From positions 17,749,157-17,813,156 of the forward strand of contig CM065183.1 of NCBI GenBank assembly GCA_033026295.1: a stretch of DNA of 64,000 bases, written 5' to 3'. Shown here one piece after another: positions 47,100 through 57,798 of the stretch (its first letter is position 1; each line of letters opens with the position of its first letter). Origin of the DNA: Channa striata (taxonomy: Eukaryota; Chordata; Actinopteri; Anabantiformes; Channidae). The notes below the pieces were generated by a model. It saw nothing but the letters and a program-made list of their open reading frames with translations. It did no database searches and had not been told where the DNA came from. A program made the position numbers and the translations under genes.

Positions 47100-50000
47100 T
47101 TAAACCTGTAAATTTTGGCTTCGGTCACCTTCCAGCCAGTATTCTTCACTCTGCATCTCTGTGAGTCGAGACACAGTCCGCTGGAAGGCAAATTTTTCCT
47201 CCTCTCCACTGAAGATGGACAATTGGTTGGCTTCTTCCTGTTAAATTAAAGTATTACCTTTAAAATGAGACAGTGTAATGAAGGTCAGGATGATTGATGT
47301 CAATAAGAGCATCAATTCAATGGCTTTGTGCTAGTTATCAGACCTATACAAAAGTGATTTTATGACATTTTAAAGTATTTGGCAACTTTATGCAACTACG
47401 ATCTTAGACAAATATGTCTGGGGGGGAAACAAAGTGACTTGCTGTGTCCCAGCTTTTGATTGACTGAACATTTGAATCTATAAGATAAAAGAACATAAAG
47501 TTTCTAAAAGCCACAATCGATCCTTTCCACGTAATGTCACATGAATCATTTAAGGTATGTGCCGATTTAAGGAGTCCCTTCTTCTTTACGCTTTCGTCCT
47601 GGCAGCAGAGCAACGAGAGGGGTTTGTCTCACATCATGTAGACATTAAGTTGGTTTGCTAACAGATTAATGATTAAAAAACCCTGCAGAGACTGGTGTAT
47701 ATGAAGCTCAAGCCCTCAAACCTTAGTGTGTCCCCACGTCTTTGTTTTTCTTTTGTTGACGTGTGATCTGCAAATGTGTTACTTAGAGCAGATTGAAAAT
47801 TTAAACGTCTTTACGACTGTTCTGTGGTGTCTCTGGTGTTTTTTTGCCCTGCAGGGCTCTTTGCAAATCACATGATGGAAAACTATAAATATGCAACTAA
47901 AAATCAAGCTAGCTGTAGCATGAGACCGGAGAGATCAAGCGTGGTAGCCTTTCCTGTCTGCGTGAGAGTTTAGCCATCTCTGACTGGTTAGAAAGGAAAG
48001 TCCCATTCGAGCAAATATCTCGGCACATTTTACATGAACATTTACATTCAGACATTTGGCAAGGCAAGCAAAAACCAAGCAGCTTTTAAATATTAAAATT
48101 CCTGAGTTTGGCAGCTCATTCCAACATCATGGGATCACTGCACTTCCTTGGTGTCTTCTGTCTGGTGCTGGGACCACCAGACGTCGCGAATGGGTTAGTG
48201 GGTCTAACTCTGCACTAAAAGTTCAGTTTAAAACAAAACTAATAATAATAATAATAATAAAAAAACAAGGACAATAAAGATAAATTAATAAATCACAGAG
48301 TTTTGAACTTCAACAGACAATCAAGGCTCAGCAACAGACAGTTACAGGTTAAGATGGTTTTTACAGTGCACACACACACACACACACACACCTTAGTTGT
48401 GTGTCAGTCAGTATTCTACATTTACGGCTGAAGGTACACACCCAACATGAAAAACTGGTTTAGCTGTGAAAACAGTCACAGAGCTCTTACCCTCTTCAGC
48501 CCCAGATCGTCCATCAGGATGTGGCTCTCGTCATGACTGTGATCACCGTCATGTACAAAAATATCTTCCAGAGGGTGATCTGCCAGAATAACCACCCGCA
48601 CCTGCAATAAGATAAGAACAATTTATCTACGAAACTGCCAGACAAATCGCAAAAGTTTGGTATTTAACTGCAGGACAAGTGTGAATAGGAATAAGAATAC
48701 CTTGTGCTCATAGAGGGTATCCACGAGCGTTATGAGCCGCCTGGCTTGAGTTTTCTTGTTCAGCGTGAGCAGAGGAATGTGTCGAATAAAGACGGTGTCA
48801 AACAGCCTGGATATCTCCAGGTAGTCACTGGCCCCTAAAGGCTGAAACATTTACAACGGGGCTTAAAAGTTGATAGAATTTCTCTAAGTACAAAAATTCA
48901 AATGTGATGGTTCCCTTTTATCAGAAACCTAGATACAAGGAAACCAAATTAAACAAATGAGACAATACTTGTAGTTATGAGTTTATTTATTGTGGAAAAA
49001 TATCCGACGTAATTATAATATTTAAGTGTGGCAAACGTATGCGCCGTTCTAGGATTGGCAATTATTTTGAACGGTGAGTTAGATTCAGGTGTTGGAATCA
49101 ACAGGATGACGATCTGAAGTGTGTCACTGGTCAGGTAAAGTAGACTTCAGAGGACGTTGGGAGGCTAGAAAGAGTTAGAAAAAATCAGTTGACAGATTTC
49201 AACATTCAACACCAGTGTTATCCCCCTCAAGAGCAAGGTGTCTAACCGTGACGAGGACTCCCAGCGCAGTGTCTAGGTAAGCAACTCTCTGGCAGTGACC
49301 AGTATGAATTTTCATAAATCTACACTGAACAACAATGGAGGCACGGCAGATTTGTCAGGAGGAAGTCTCTACTGTCCACGAAAAGGCCAATGCTGCCCAT
49401 CTGCAGTCTGTTCATGAGCGTATGTGCAGGGCTGATGCAGCTACTGAAAAGGTTTAGTGGATGTTATTGCTGCAAAAAAACAGGGTCACACTAGTTTTCA
49501 CACACACAAATATTCAACACTGGATAGTTTTCCACAATAATTAAATGTTATTTTTTTCTCCTTTGTTTGACTGAGTTTCCTTTTTAGGACTTGGATGAAA
49601 ATGGAACCACGGTTTAGATCAAATTTACACATGAAGTAAAACAAAGCGCCGCTGTACATTCAGTGGATGTCACAGTATTACGGGTTATGTTTATGACATC
49701 TCCAAACGCAGGATGTTCCGTCGTGGACTCTCAAACAAACCCAACAGTTTTTACTCGAATTATGCGGCTTGATTTGTTTATTGTTTGTTTCTGTGAATTG
49801 CTTCAGCCCTTCGGAGCCACATGTGAGTCAACCATTTTAAACACGTTAGGAAACCAAGAATTGTTCAAACCTGCTGAACTTTGTTCTACATTCTTGCCAA
49901 GTTCCCAGAATTTCAAAAGACACCAAATAAGCCGAGACCTAAATACAGGCCAGTGAAAGGAGTATCAAACAATACACATTCTATTTGTATTCTTGTGTTC

Positions 50001-53000
50001 ACTAAAAGGTTCAGCAGTGAAAAATTTCAAGGAAGCATATTCTGAAGCACTTCTGAGTGAACAGGCTGCAACTGTCACAATGGGGATTTTTTTCTGGTTT
50101 AATGCTGAAACTTTTTAAAAAAGCAATAACAGAGTTTTAAAAAGGACTGCGTGAGTTTTCAAGTTTTTGGCATATCGAGTCTGCTTGACTCGACATGCTG
50201 ACAGTTGAGTTCCTTTGCTCACAAAAAACTTTAATTACGAGCAAGAACTTGATTTAAATGACAAAAGAATAGAACATAAGGTGGGAAATATTGACCAAGA
50301 AGCCCATTTTTAAACAATATATATCCACCAAAGGACCAAATAATTAAGAATAAGAGCATGCAGATATGTTATACCTCGTACGTGTTATGGCACAGTAACA
50401 TTTACATCTGTCACGCAATGTGTTTTTCACCATAGCTCAAGGCCTGAGAGACTTACTCTGTCACACAGCTCCTCAAATGTACAGTCTGCAATGGTCCCAC
50501 ACGCTTTCTGTAGACGGACTTTCCTGTTGTGAACATTAAGAACTCTTGGTCTTGTTACTGTGGGGGTGGGAAAAAAGTAGGTCAAGCACATCTTTTTATA
50601 CAAACAAGTACAATTCCTGTAGTAACACGAGTAAAACTAAATCTCCTTATGACTTGATAATAGAATTTACACCGTTGTAGTTTGAAAGTCCACATACTGT
50701 CGTTCTGCTTGAAAGCCAGCTCATCAAACATCTTGTCTAGAGTCACTTCTGCATCAGGTTCACTGGAGCTGCAGTGAATGTACAAACCCAACATTAAAAA
50801 CACAAAAACATCCACACGGCAGATCACTCTGTGGCGTGCAATGATTAGTCATTTTGTTTGATGGATTTCTTACAGAAAGTAGAGTTTTCCGGCTGAGGGT
50901 CTGTTCCTCTTGCGGTAATCTATGCCAGAATCCAGACGAAGAGTTTGGCAATATTTCTGCAGGTTAAAGACAGACAGAGGCCCTCAAAATGTGAAGGGGA
51001 CATCTGTTTTGTTTGTCTCAAATAACAAATAGCAGCGCTCCGTGATTAAAATGTAAAGCACTTGTTTTACTTTTGTACCTGCAACACAGCAATGAAAGGC
51101 ACAAAGTTGACTCTCTGAAGCCCATTTTTATACAAGTCTAAAGTGTAAAAAGTAAAAACAATGAGGTTACTTTTTGCATTTCTATTTAAACGTCTAGAGG
51201 CTTTAAAAATATGTTACGGTACTTGCAGCTCACCTTCTGGGGGGCGATTAGAAGTGGCCACAACAACCACACCATTTAGAAACAGATTCTCAAAAAGCTG
51301 CTTGAGGATCATGGCGTCAGCAATGTCAGTGACCTGCAATGTTTGTTCAAAGACATTTAAAACTAACAAATGTCGTCTTTAAAGCATCTCTAGTGCAAAT
51401 AAAAAGCCTATTACCTGAAACTCATCGAAACACAGAAGACTAGCCTCTTCACTGATCTCCTCGGCAACTGGAGCGATAGGGTCATAGGATTTGGCCATCT
51501 TCCCCGCTTTCCTCTTCGGCATGCTCTGTTTCAGCCGATGGATCCCTAAAGTCAAAAAACGAACAAGAACATTCTTGCTTGTAAAGTGAAACTTATTAAT
51601 AACAACTGTTTCATTGATTTATATTTTTAACACAAACAAATTGTGACAGCAAATTTGCTGCATATTTATGATTTCCACTTATTTCCATATACTTATTTAT
51701 CAAAGAAGACGACTAGACTTTGAGTGAACGAATTAATGTTTACACTGAAAATGCTTTGTTAGCACTGTGCATATATATAAAACACATATGCTGTACCTTA
51801 AATGTAACAAAATCTAATTTTGGTGACTAAACAGGAAATACATGCACAACATGACAACCACAGCGCTGCAACAGCCTGATGTGAGGTGTTGAATAATATG
51901 ATGTATTGACAGCAGTCTCTTTACTACAGTATTGATACTGTAAGATGTCATTTTGCCCCATTACATAATTTGTGATTCATCCAGGATACAATCCTAAGTT
52001 TGTCTGCCGTCTGTAGGACACAGTAGATGCTTGATTTTGATCTTTTGATAACCAAATATAGCAGATTAAAATAGAATTTGTAAAATAATCATATTCATTT
52101 GAAACTTTTAGCTCCAAAACATAAGTGGGTGAAACCTTTCCTGCTCAAAGCTGCTGCCTCAGTGGGTTCTTGATGATTACCTCGCAGGTAATTTAATGAA
52201 AGTAATAAAGGATGAATAAATGAATCAATACATGTGTAGGGAAAACGACAGTTCTGCCCTCTGCTGGTAGAAGTGCGGCCTCAAGGACTAAGGGCTTATG
52301 TCCTGTACTGTGTAAGCAATCCAAAACAGCGCGGCCAACATGTCAACTTTACAAGGTTATAATTTATCTGTTTCTGAATTAAAATAGTCAGAAAGGTGAG
52401 ATTTCTATGGGTTTATTTATTATTAATGTGTAGTGGAGTTGTACTGGAGTGGTTCTAATGTTTGGTCACCCTATTTAAAATAAATGAATGAAACATCCGT
52501 TTTTGATAGAACTCCCAGATCAGTTCAACTAACAGATATGTAGAAAAAATAAAATTGTAAAAAGGTAGTGTTGAGATTTGTCTCTTGAAATTATGCTGAA
52601 TATATATGTAGAACACATTTTGTTTTATTTTGTCCAAATTTTCATCATGATTTAGCAGCACATTTTGTTTATCACGAACACAATGATACATCTAAATTGA
52701 CCTTTTTTTTTTGGGGGGGTATGCCTTCATTTAATTAAGCTAAGAGTAAACATGGCAGCAGGGAAAGGGTACAACATGCTGTAAAAGTCCAGGCAGCCAG
52801 AGTCACATGCACAATGCTGCAGTTATGTGGCGTGACCCTTAATCTTCCGGGTTTAACAGTAAATTATACTCACTTTTGTGCACATCTAGCATGAACCCGT
52901 GGAAATGAACCCTCTTTTTCTTTTCAGTCTCGACGTGTGAATAAAACATGTCCATGACCATAGTTTTCCCTGTGCCTGAAACAAGAACGACCATGTAAGT

Positions 53001-55213
53001 CAGGAAATGTCTGAAACATTAGAAATGCATGTACAACTCTTTATTACTCACCAACATCACCGAAGATGTAGTAGCCCTTTGGGGGTTTGGGTTTTGTAAA
53101 AAACTGAAAAACAAAAAGAACAAAATTCATTCACTGAATTTCTCCATACATCCATTTTATGATTTGTCATCATGCTGTATCAACTTAATCTGTTTAGGCT
53201 TCAAAAGTAAAATATTGGAAAAACATTATGCAACACTGTGATGATGGGGTCACCAACATGAAAACATGATCCTTCCTGACTTGCATCAACAGTTCAGGCA
53301 GTTGGCGGTAGTGTAATGTGGTGGGGGGGGGTTTCTTGGCCCCCTTAGCACCAACTGAGCAACGTTGCCACAGCCTGCCTGAGTAATATTGCTGACAATG
53401 TCCATCCCCTTATTACCAGAGTCGATCATAAAGGGATCTTACAATCTTTTAGCAGGATTATGAGCCATGTAACAAAACTTAAATCTTCTCAAACTGTGTC
53501 TTGCTTTCAGGTCAACATCGACCAAAATCTCTAAGGAGTGTTTCCAGCACTGATTGGGACACCAAATTTGCTGCATATTTATGATCACTTTATTAGTTAT
53601 TAGTTTATTAGTATAGTTATTTATCAAAGAAGAACACTAGACTTGGAGAGAATGAATTCAAGTTTGTATTGAAAATGCTTTGTTAGCACTGTGCATATAT
53701 AAAAACACATATGCTGTACGTTAAATGTGACAAAACATAATTGTGGTGACTAAACCGGAAACAAGCAAAACTTGACAACCACAGGACTGCAGCTCTGAAC
53801 ATGAATGCAGCCCGATGTGAGGTGATGAATAAAAGGATGTATTGAAAGCGGTCTCTTTATTACAGTATTGATAATTTAAAATGTCATTTTGCCACATGCA
53901 AAAAGGGAACGTGGAAACGTTGTGCTTGGGACACAGAAAACACACACACACAGGGGAAGAATGGATTGCAAAAAATGTCAGCAAATCCTGCATCCTAAGG
54001 TCTTGCAATTAGTATAAGAAACAAAATATGACCAGAGGTCTACTGCAGGGAAATTTATCCAAAGCACACTGTACAATCCACCATCTGTGGTGGACTGTGG
54101 AACAGCCCTTACATTCCCCTCAAATGTAGGGACATCAAAAACATGCTGTTCTATAAACAAAACCCAGGATAAAATATCTGATGAATTGAAGTGACTTGGA
54201 AAGGAACGTGGGTGAATGATTCTCACAATTCACCAAGTCAGGTGGCCAGAACCTCTGAAGTTATCTTTTTATTACATGGTTGAATAAACTCTGACAAAAA
54301 AAAAAAGACATGCATTAACAAAAATCTGCAAAATGACAAATGATCAGATATTTGATAAAAGGGTGCGAAATGATAAAGAAAATAAAAATCTAAAGAGAAG
54401 TAACATTACCACAAACCAGAGGAGCTCATCGTCATGCGTGACTCGGGGGAGGGCGGTGATTTGATCCACTAGCAGTTAAATGTGATGATGGGGGCTTATT
54501 AAAGACACACTGATAAACACGAGCGTGACAACACGAGACAACCCGAGAGGCTTTTCTGTACCTTGGAAAAGATGGAGGTCGGCGCGTTGTTGTATCCTCT
54601 GAGTGTCCGGTGCAGCTGGTCCAGGTTCTGCAGCACCGCTTTCTGCTGCTGGTCCTCCCGCAGTGTCCCGGCTCTGATCAGGCTGCTGTAGTGATCCAGA
54701 GGGCCGCTGAAGTGGGCGCCGCTCTCCTCCACCGCCTGCTGGGCTTTCACCGAGAAACCTGACGAAGCAAACAGCAAAGACAAGTGATCAATCCGCGAAA
54801 TCACCTTTAATGCTCGCAGAAAAAGCAGCTTTGTGCAGACCACAGGCTTGAGAGGACAGAGGATCAAATCCACTGAGAGAAACGAGGTGAGTGAACACAT
54901 GTGGTCCAAAAATTAAAATAATGCCACGATTTTTGCTTTTTTTGTTTGTTTTGTGATGGAGATTAAAGTAGCTGCTAAAAGTGAAGCTAGCTTGACTTTT
55001 AGGGAGAGAAAATCCTCCATGAACCTCCGGACAAACGCTGTTTGCACATTTACTCGCCCTGAACACTCACCAAACACCCGGCTCACCTCGTCTGCAAGGC
55101 TCCGTTAAAGATTTGAGCAGCTTTTTGGTGGAAAACCGCTCCTTGAACAAACACCTAGCGCCCATTGAAGCTGAGGGTGACATCTTTAGAGACAGCGGTA
55201 CGCGCGCCGCCAT
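47100..55213 (-). CDS. afg1l: AFG1-like mitochondrial AAA ATPase (13 exons, 470 aa)
   Basis: AFG1/LACE1 family P-loop ATPase of mitochondria, involved in turnover of respiratory-chain subunits and protein quality control. Exons (high-low): 55213-55087, 54758-54562, 53103-53052, 52975-52874, 51545-51415, 51333-51234, 51137-51079, 50956-50874, 50768-50698, 50557-50457, 48841-48701, 48601-48491, 47237-47100; 1413 nt with stop, human 481 aa. Walker A GDVGTGKT is at 123-130, split across exons 3 and 4. Walker B LLCFDEFQ is at 196-203. The sensor motif ATSNRPP is at about 229-235. Other family blocks are RVHFHGFMLDVHK, AKSYDPIAPVAEEISEEA, CGTIADCTFEELCDRPLGA and ILMDDLGL. The N-terminus is Arg/Ser/Lys-rich and lacks acidic residues, consistent with a mitochondrial targeting peptide. 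Introns carry transposon debris, but the reading frame is intact. Confidence 0.95.
48241..48260. repeat. (AAT)n microsatellite
   Basis: Short AAT tandem run in an afg1l intron, followed by an A-run. A (CA)n run follows at 48369-48392. Confidence 0.8.
48981..49546. mobile_element. MITE-like element with terminal inverted repeats
   Basis: The left end (ATTGTGGAAAAATATCC near 48990-49006) is the inverted counterpart of the right end (GGATAGTTTTCCACAAT near 49522-49538). The ~565 bp between them has no intact transposase and lies in afg1l intron 10. This is the form of a non-autonomous cut-and-paste transposon. The internal sequence resembles a repeat I associate with fish genomes, but I cannot name the family. 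Confidence 0.5.
51640..51960. repeat. unnamed ~330 bp repeat, copy A
   Basis: In afg1l intron 4, between exons 52874 and 51545. It shares a colinear, direct-orientation match with copy B at 53563-53896, beginning around CAAATTTGCTGCATATTTAT and ending at ATGTCATTTTGCC, with substitutions and small indels. Confidence 0.8.
53255..53562 (+). mobile_element. decayed Tc1/mariner transposase fragment
   Basis: Nucleotide blocks match the 3' half of fish Tc1-like transposase genes in order: a GCATCAACAGTTCAGGC block, CCACAGCCTGCCTGAGTA, TGTCCATCCCCTTAT, AGCAGGATTATGAGCCATGT, then after an internal deletion GACCAAAATCTCTAAGGAGT and TTTCCAGCAC. Stops and indels abolish the frame. It lies in afg1l intron 2 in the sense opposite to the gene. 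Confidence 0.7.
53563..53896. repeat. unnamed ~330 bp repeat, copy B
   Basis: Second copy of the repeat at 51640-51960, immediately downstream of the Tc1 fragment and in afg1l intron 2. It has a ~15 nt insertion relative to copy A in its second half. Confidence 0.8.
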
Positions 55214-55216
55214 CTT
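55206..55216 (-). promoter_or_regulatory. afg1l: YY1-type motif over the afg1l start codon
   Basis: The minus strand reads AAGATGGCGGC, the YY1 consensus, overlapping the ATG. YY1 sites at this position are common in housekeeping and mitochondrial genes and often lie just downstream of the transcription start. Confidence 0.5.
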
Positions 55217-56700
55217 GGTTTCAATCCGGTAGCGTAACTTTATTAACAAACACAGAAATAGACAAAAGCGTTTCTCGCTCTGTGCCTGCAGGGGGCGACA
55301 TTTCCCCCGATTCTCGGCATGGTTGTGAAGGATTTTTCTTTCAACTGTAGTAAAATATAAAACATCTTTCCACATAAGAACTTCCATAATTATCCACACA
55401 TACATGCATTGTTATTATAATATAAAATAATACGCAGCATGGTTATAGAATGGGGGGAAATTGTGATTTTAAATATATATACACAGGTGTCTTTAGTGTA
55501 TTGTATGGCCTTGAACATGTCCACAACTGAGCAATTCAAAGTGCTTTGCATAAGAAATAAATGTTTATAAAAAAGATATAATGTGCAAGAAATGTAGTGC
55601 AAGTAATGTAGGATTTAGGCAAATACTCACTCTTTTATATACTAGGAAACTGCAAAGTTTTATTCAATTAAATAAATGAATCATATTATTTTTAGAAATA
55701 ATATGTAATAAATTAGAGATTTATTTATTTGTTTATTTACATCTCATAACTATCCTTTCCTTTTTATTTTACTATTTTATTTCAGTGTATAGCTAAATAT
55801 GTTGATTAATGACAAATTTGATATCCAATTACCACTATTGCTTGTAAGAGGCATGTTTTCTAAGGCCTATTCTTTGATTTATAGCCTCATGTGAATAAAT
55901 ACAATTAGTAATCACTAAATCAAACTCTATGTAAAATAATCAATTATAGATCATTACTTGCAGCCCTAATCCTAAATGTGTATAATACACAAGCTACACC
56001 TTCTTTTGCATTATAGAGATTATCCACCATATCACTAAGCTGAGTGAAATGCCCAAATATATTAAAAGGGAAATTAAGTGGTATTGTGCTTCATGCACTG
56101 ATTTTGTCCATATACAAAACAGTCACTGAAAAAATAAAAATTAAAAAAATCAATTACGGCATGTGCAACATTAGGTGGGTGCAATTAATGACTAATATCT
56201 ACAATCTGCCAATTATTTTATTGAATTAATCACATACAATCAGAGAAAAAGAATTCCCCAATAAAATGTATCGCATTTACAACATGTCATCTTTAAATTG
56301 CTCGTTTTTCCATGATCATCAGCCAAAAACTAAATATTTAGTATCAGTATAGGTTAATCAGATATTTTTTTCATTAATGCAAAGCAGATGCAGGGAGAGA
56401 ATTATGCAAAATTAAGATCAGATAAAAAGCTAAATTTGACTATTTACCAGTTCCAGCAAACAATAACATAGAAAACATGAGGAAATACAACATTTGCATT
56501 TTCATTAATATAAACAGCAGAAACTCTGTCCTCAGTCTAATTATACCTCCACAGCACTGAGCTGGAGTTGCAGACAAAACATGGCAGACGACCGTCAGGG
56601 TGTTTCAGGGCTTACAGGCTTGTTGCCATGACAACAGAGGAGCCCTTCTCCCTCTCTCTCTCTCTTTAATGCACACACACTCACACTGTCACTCGGTTTC
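55217..56700. other. intergenic region between afg1l and scml4 (divergent)
   Basis: Very AT-rich beyond about 55350. No gene, RNA or repeat recognised apart from short simple-sequence runs. It holds the separate promoters of two divergent genes. Confidence 0.4.
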
Positions 56701-56718
56701 TCTCTGTCTGCCTCTGTT

Positions 56719-56720
<2 letters not shown>

Positions 56721-56762
<42 letters not shown>
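56721..56762. repeat. (AC)n microsatellite
   Basis: About 21 AC dinucleotides, just upstream of the putative first exon of scml4. Confidence 0.95.
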
Positions 56763-56764
<2 letters not shown>

Positions 56765-57798
56765 ACATACAGTATTACAGTGGAATCCGCCTCGCTTTGA
56801 GATCCGTGCTTTGCTTTTGGAAGCAGGAAAAATACAGCACGGAACACAGGGATTCTCCACATCCCCACATCTGTTTTGGATGGTGAGTGCTCGCCGCTTG
56901 CTGTTATTGTTTGTTTACATGCTGCGTCCTTTATCAAATCTGTTTAAAATCAGACACATTTCCAACATGGACATTGCAGTTTCTCCATCTCACTTGGCTG
57001 TTTTGCTGCTACTTGCTGCGTGAAAGATGTGCCACTTGTTTCTTTTAGTTTAGCTGCTGCTTCTTCTTTTTCTTTTTCTTTTTTTTAAAGATTAGGGTGG
57101 AAGCTGTCATCGTAATGGTAATTCATATCTGGGTAGCCATGGTGAAGTCAATTTCCCCCTCCCTGTACCGCTGCTGAATGCATTAGTCTAATGAGATGTC
57201 TGCAGCCTGTGTGCTGAGCAGCAGCAGCAGCAGCAGCAGCAGCCACAGCAGCAGCAGCAGCAGCAGTAGTAGTGTGTTAACTAAACAGGACAAGGAATAA
57301 GCCACACACAGCGAGAGCAAGATGGCTCTTCCCACATTGTGAGGAGATTCGGCTTTCCAGTCACCTCTGGGCTTGTGGGATTTAAAACTAAAGACAAAGC
57401 TCCTGGGCTTTCACAATAGAGGACAGCAGGTAATAGACACCCCCCTCCCTCTCTCTCACTCAGGTTTACTGGTGTGTTATCAGTGCAGGATGGCGGTGCT
57501 GTTTCCCCCACAGCTCTTGTGTGGCTGCCTTTTGTGTTGTTTGATTATTTTGGGGCTCTGCTGAACACTCCTCTCACTGCACTGCATCAGCCGAGGCTTC
57601 TGCAGTCTGTCAGCGTTGGGATGTTGCCGTTGTGCATCTTTGCCAAGCCATTATGCTTCCTCTGTGTCTGCTCTAAGTTGATGCTAACGCTGCTCTCAGA
57701 TATGTAGCTCCTAAGAGGAAGGATTAGTGTTCAAGTGAATGTTTTATGCATTTCTGCTGCTTGAGCTGAACGGTTGTTTCCTTTGTGTGCAGCTCCAA
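56763..57798 (+). other. scml4: scml4 5' untranslated exons/intron, with (CAG)n
   Basis: GGATG followed by GTGAGTGC gives a donor at 56882, and GGACAGCAG followed by GTAATAG another at 57429. Either may end a non-coding scml4 exon that joins the acceptor at 57792. A (CAG)n run with one CCA interruption lies at 57217-57270. Exon starts are not determinable. Confidence 0.4.

Noticed and set aside
54410..54477. Possible extra afg1l exon (peptide QITALPRVTHDDELLWFV)
   Set aside because: Phase does not fit exon 2 (ends phase 0) and exon 2 to exon 53052-53103 reproduces the family sequence SK-FF..KPPKG without it.
57217..57270. (CAG)n as a polyglutamine coding repeat
   Set aside because: It lies upstream of the scml4 start in non-coding sequence; no open frame links it to an exon.
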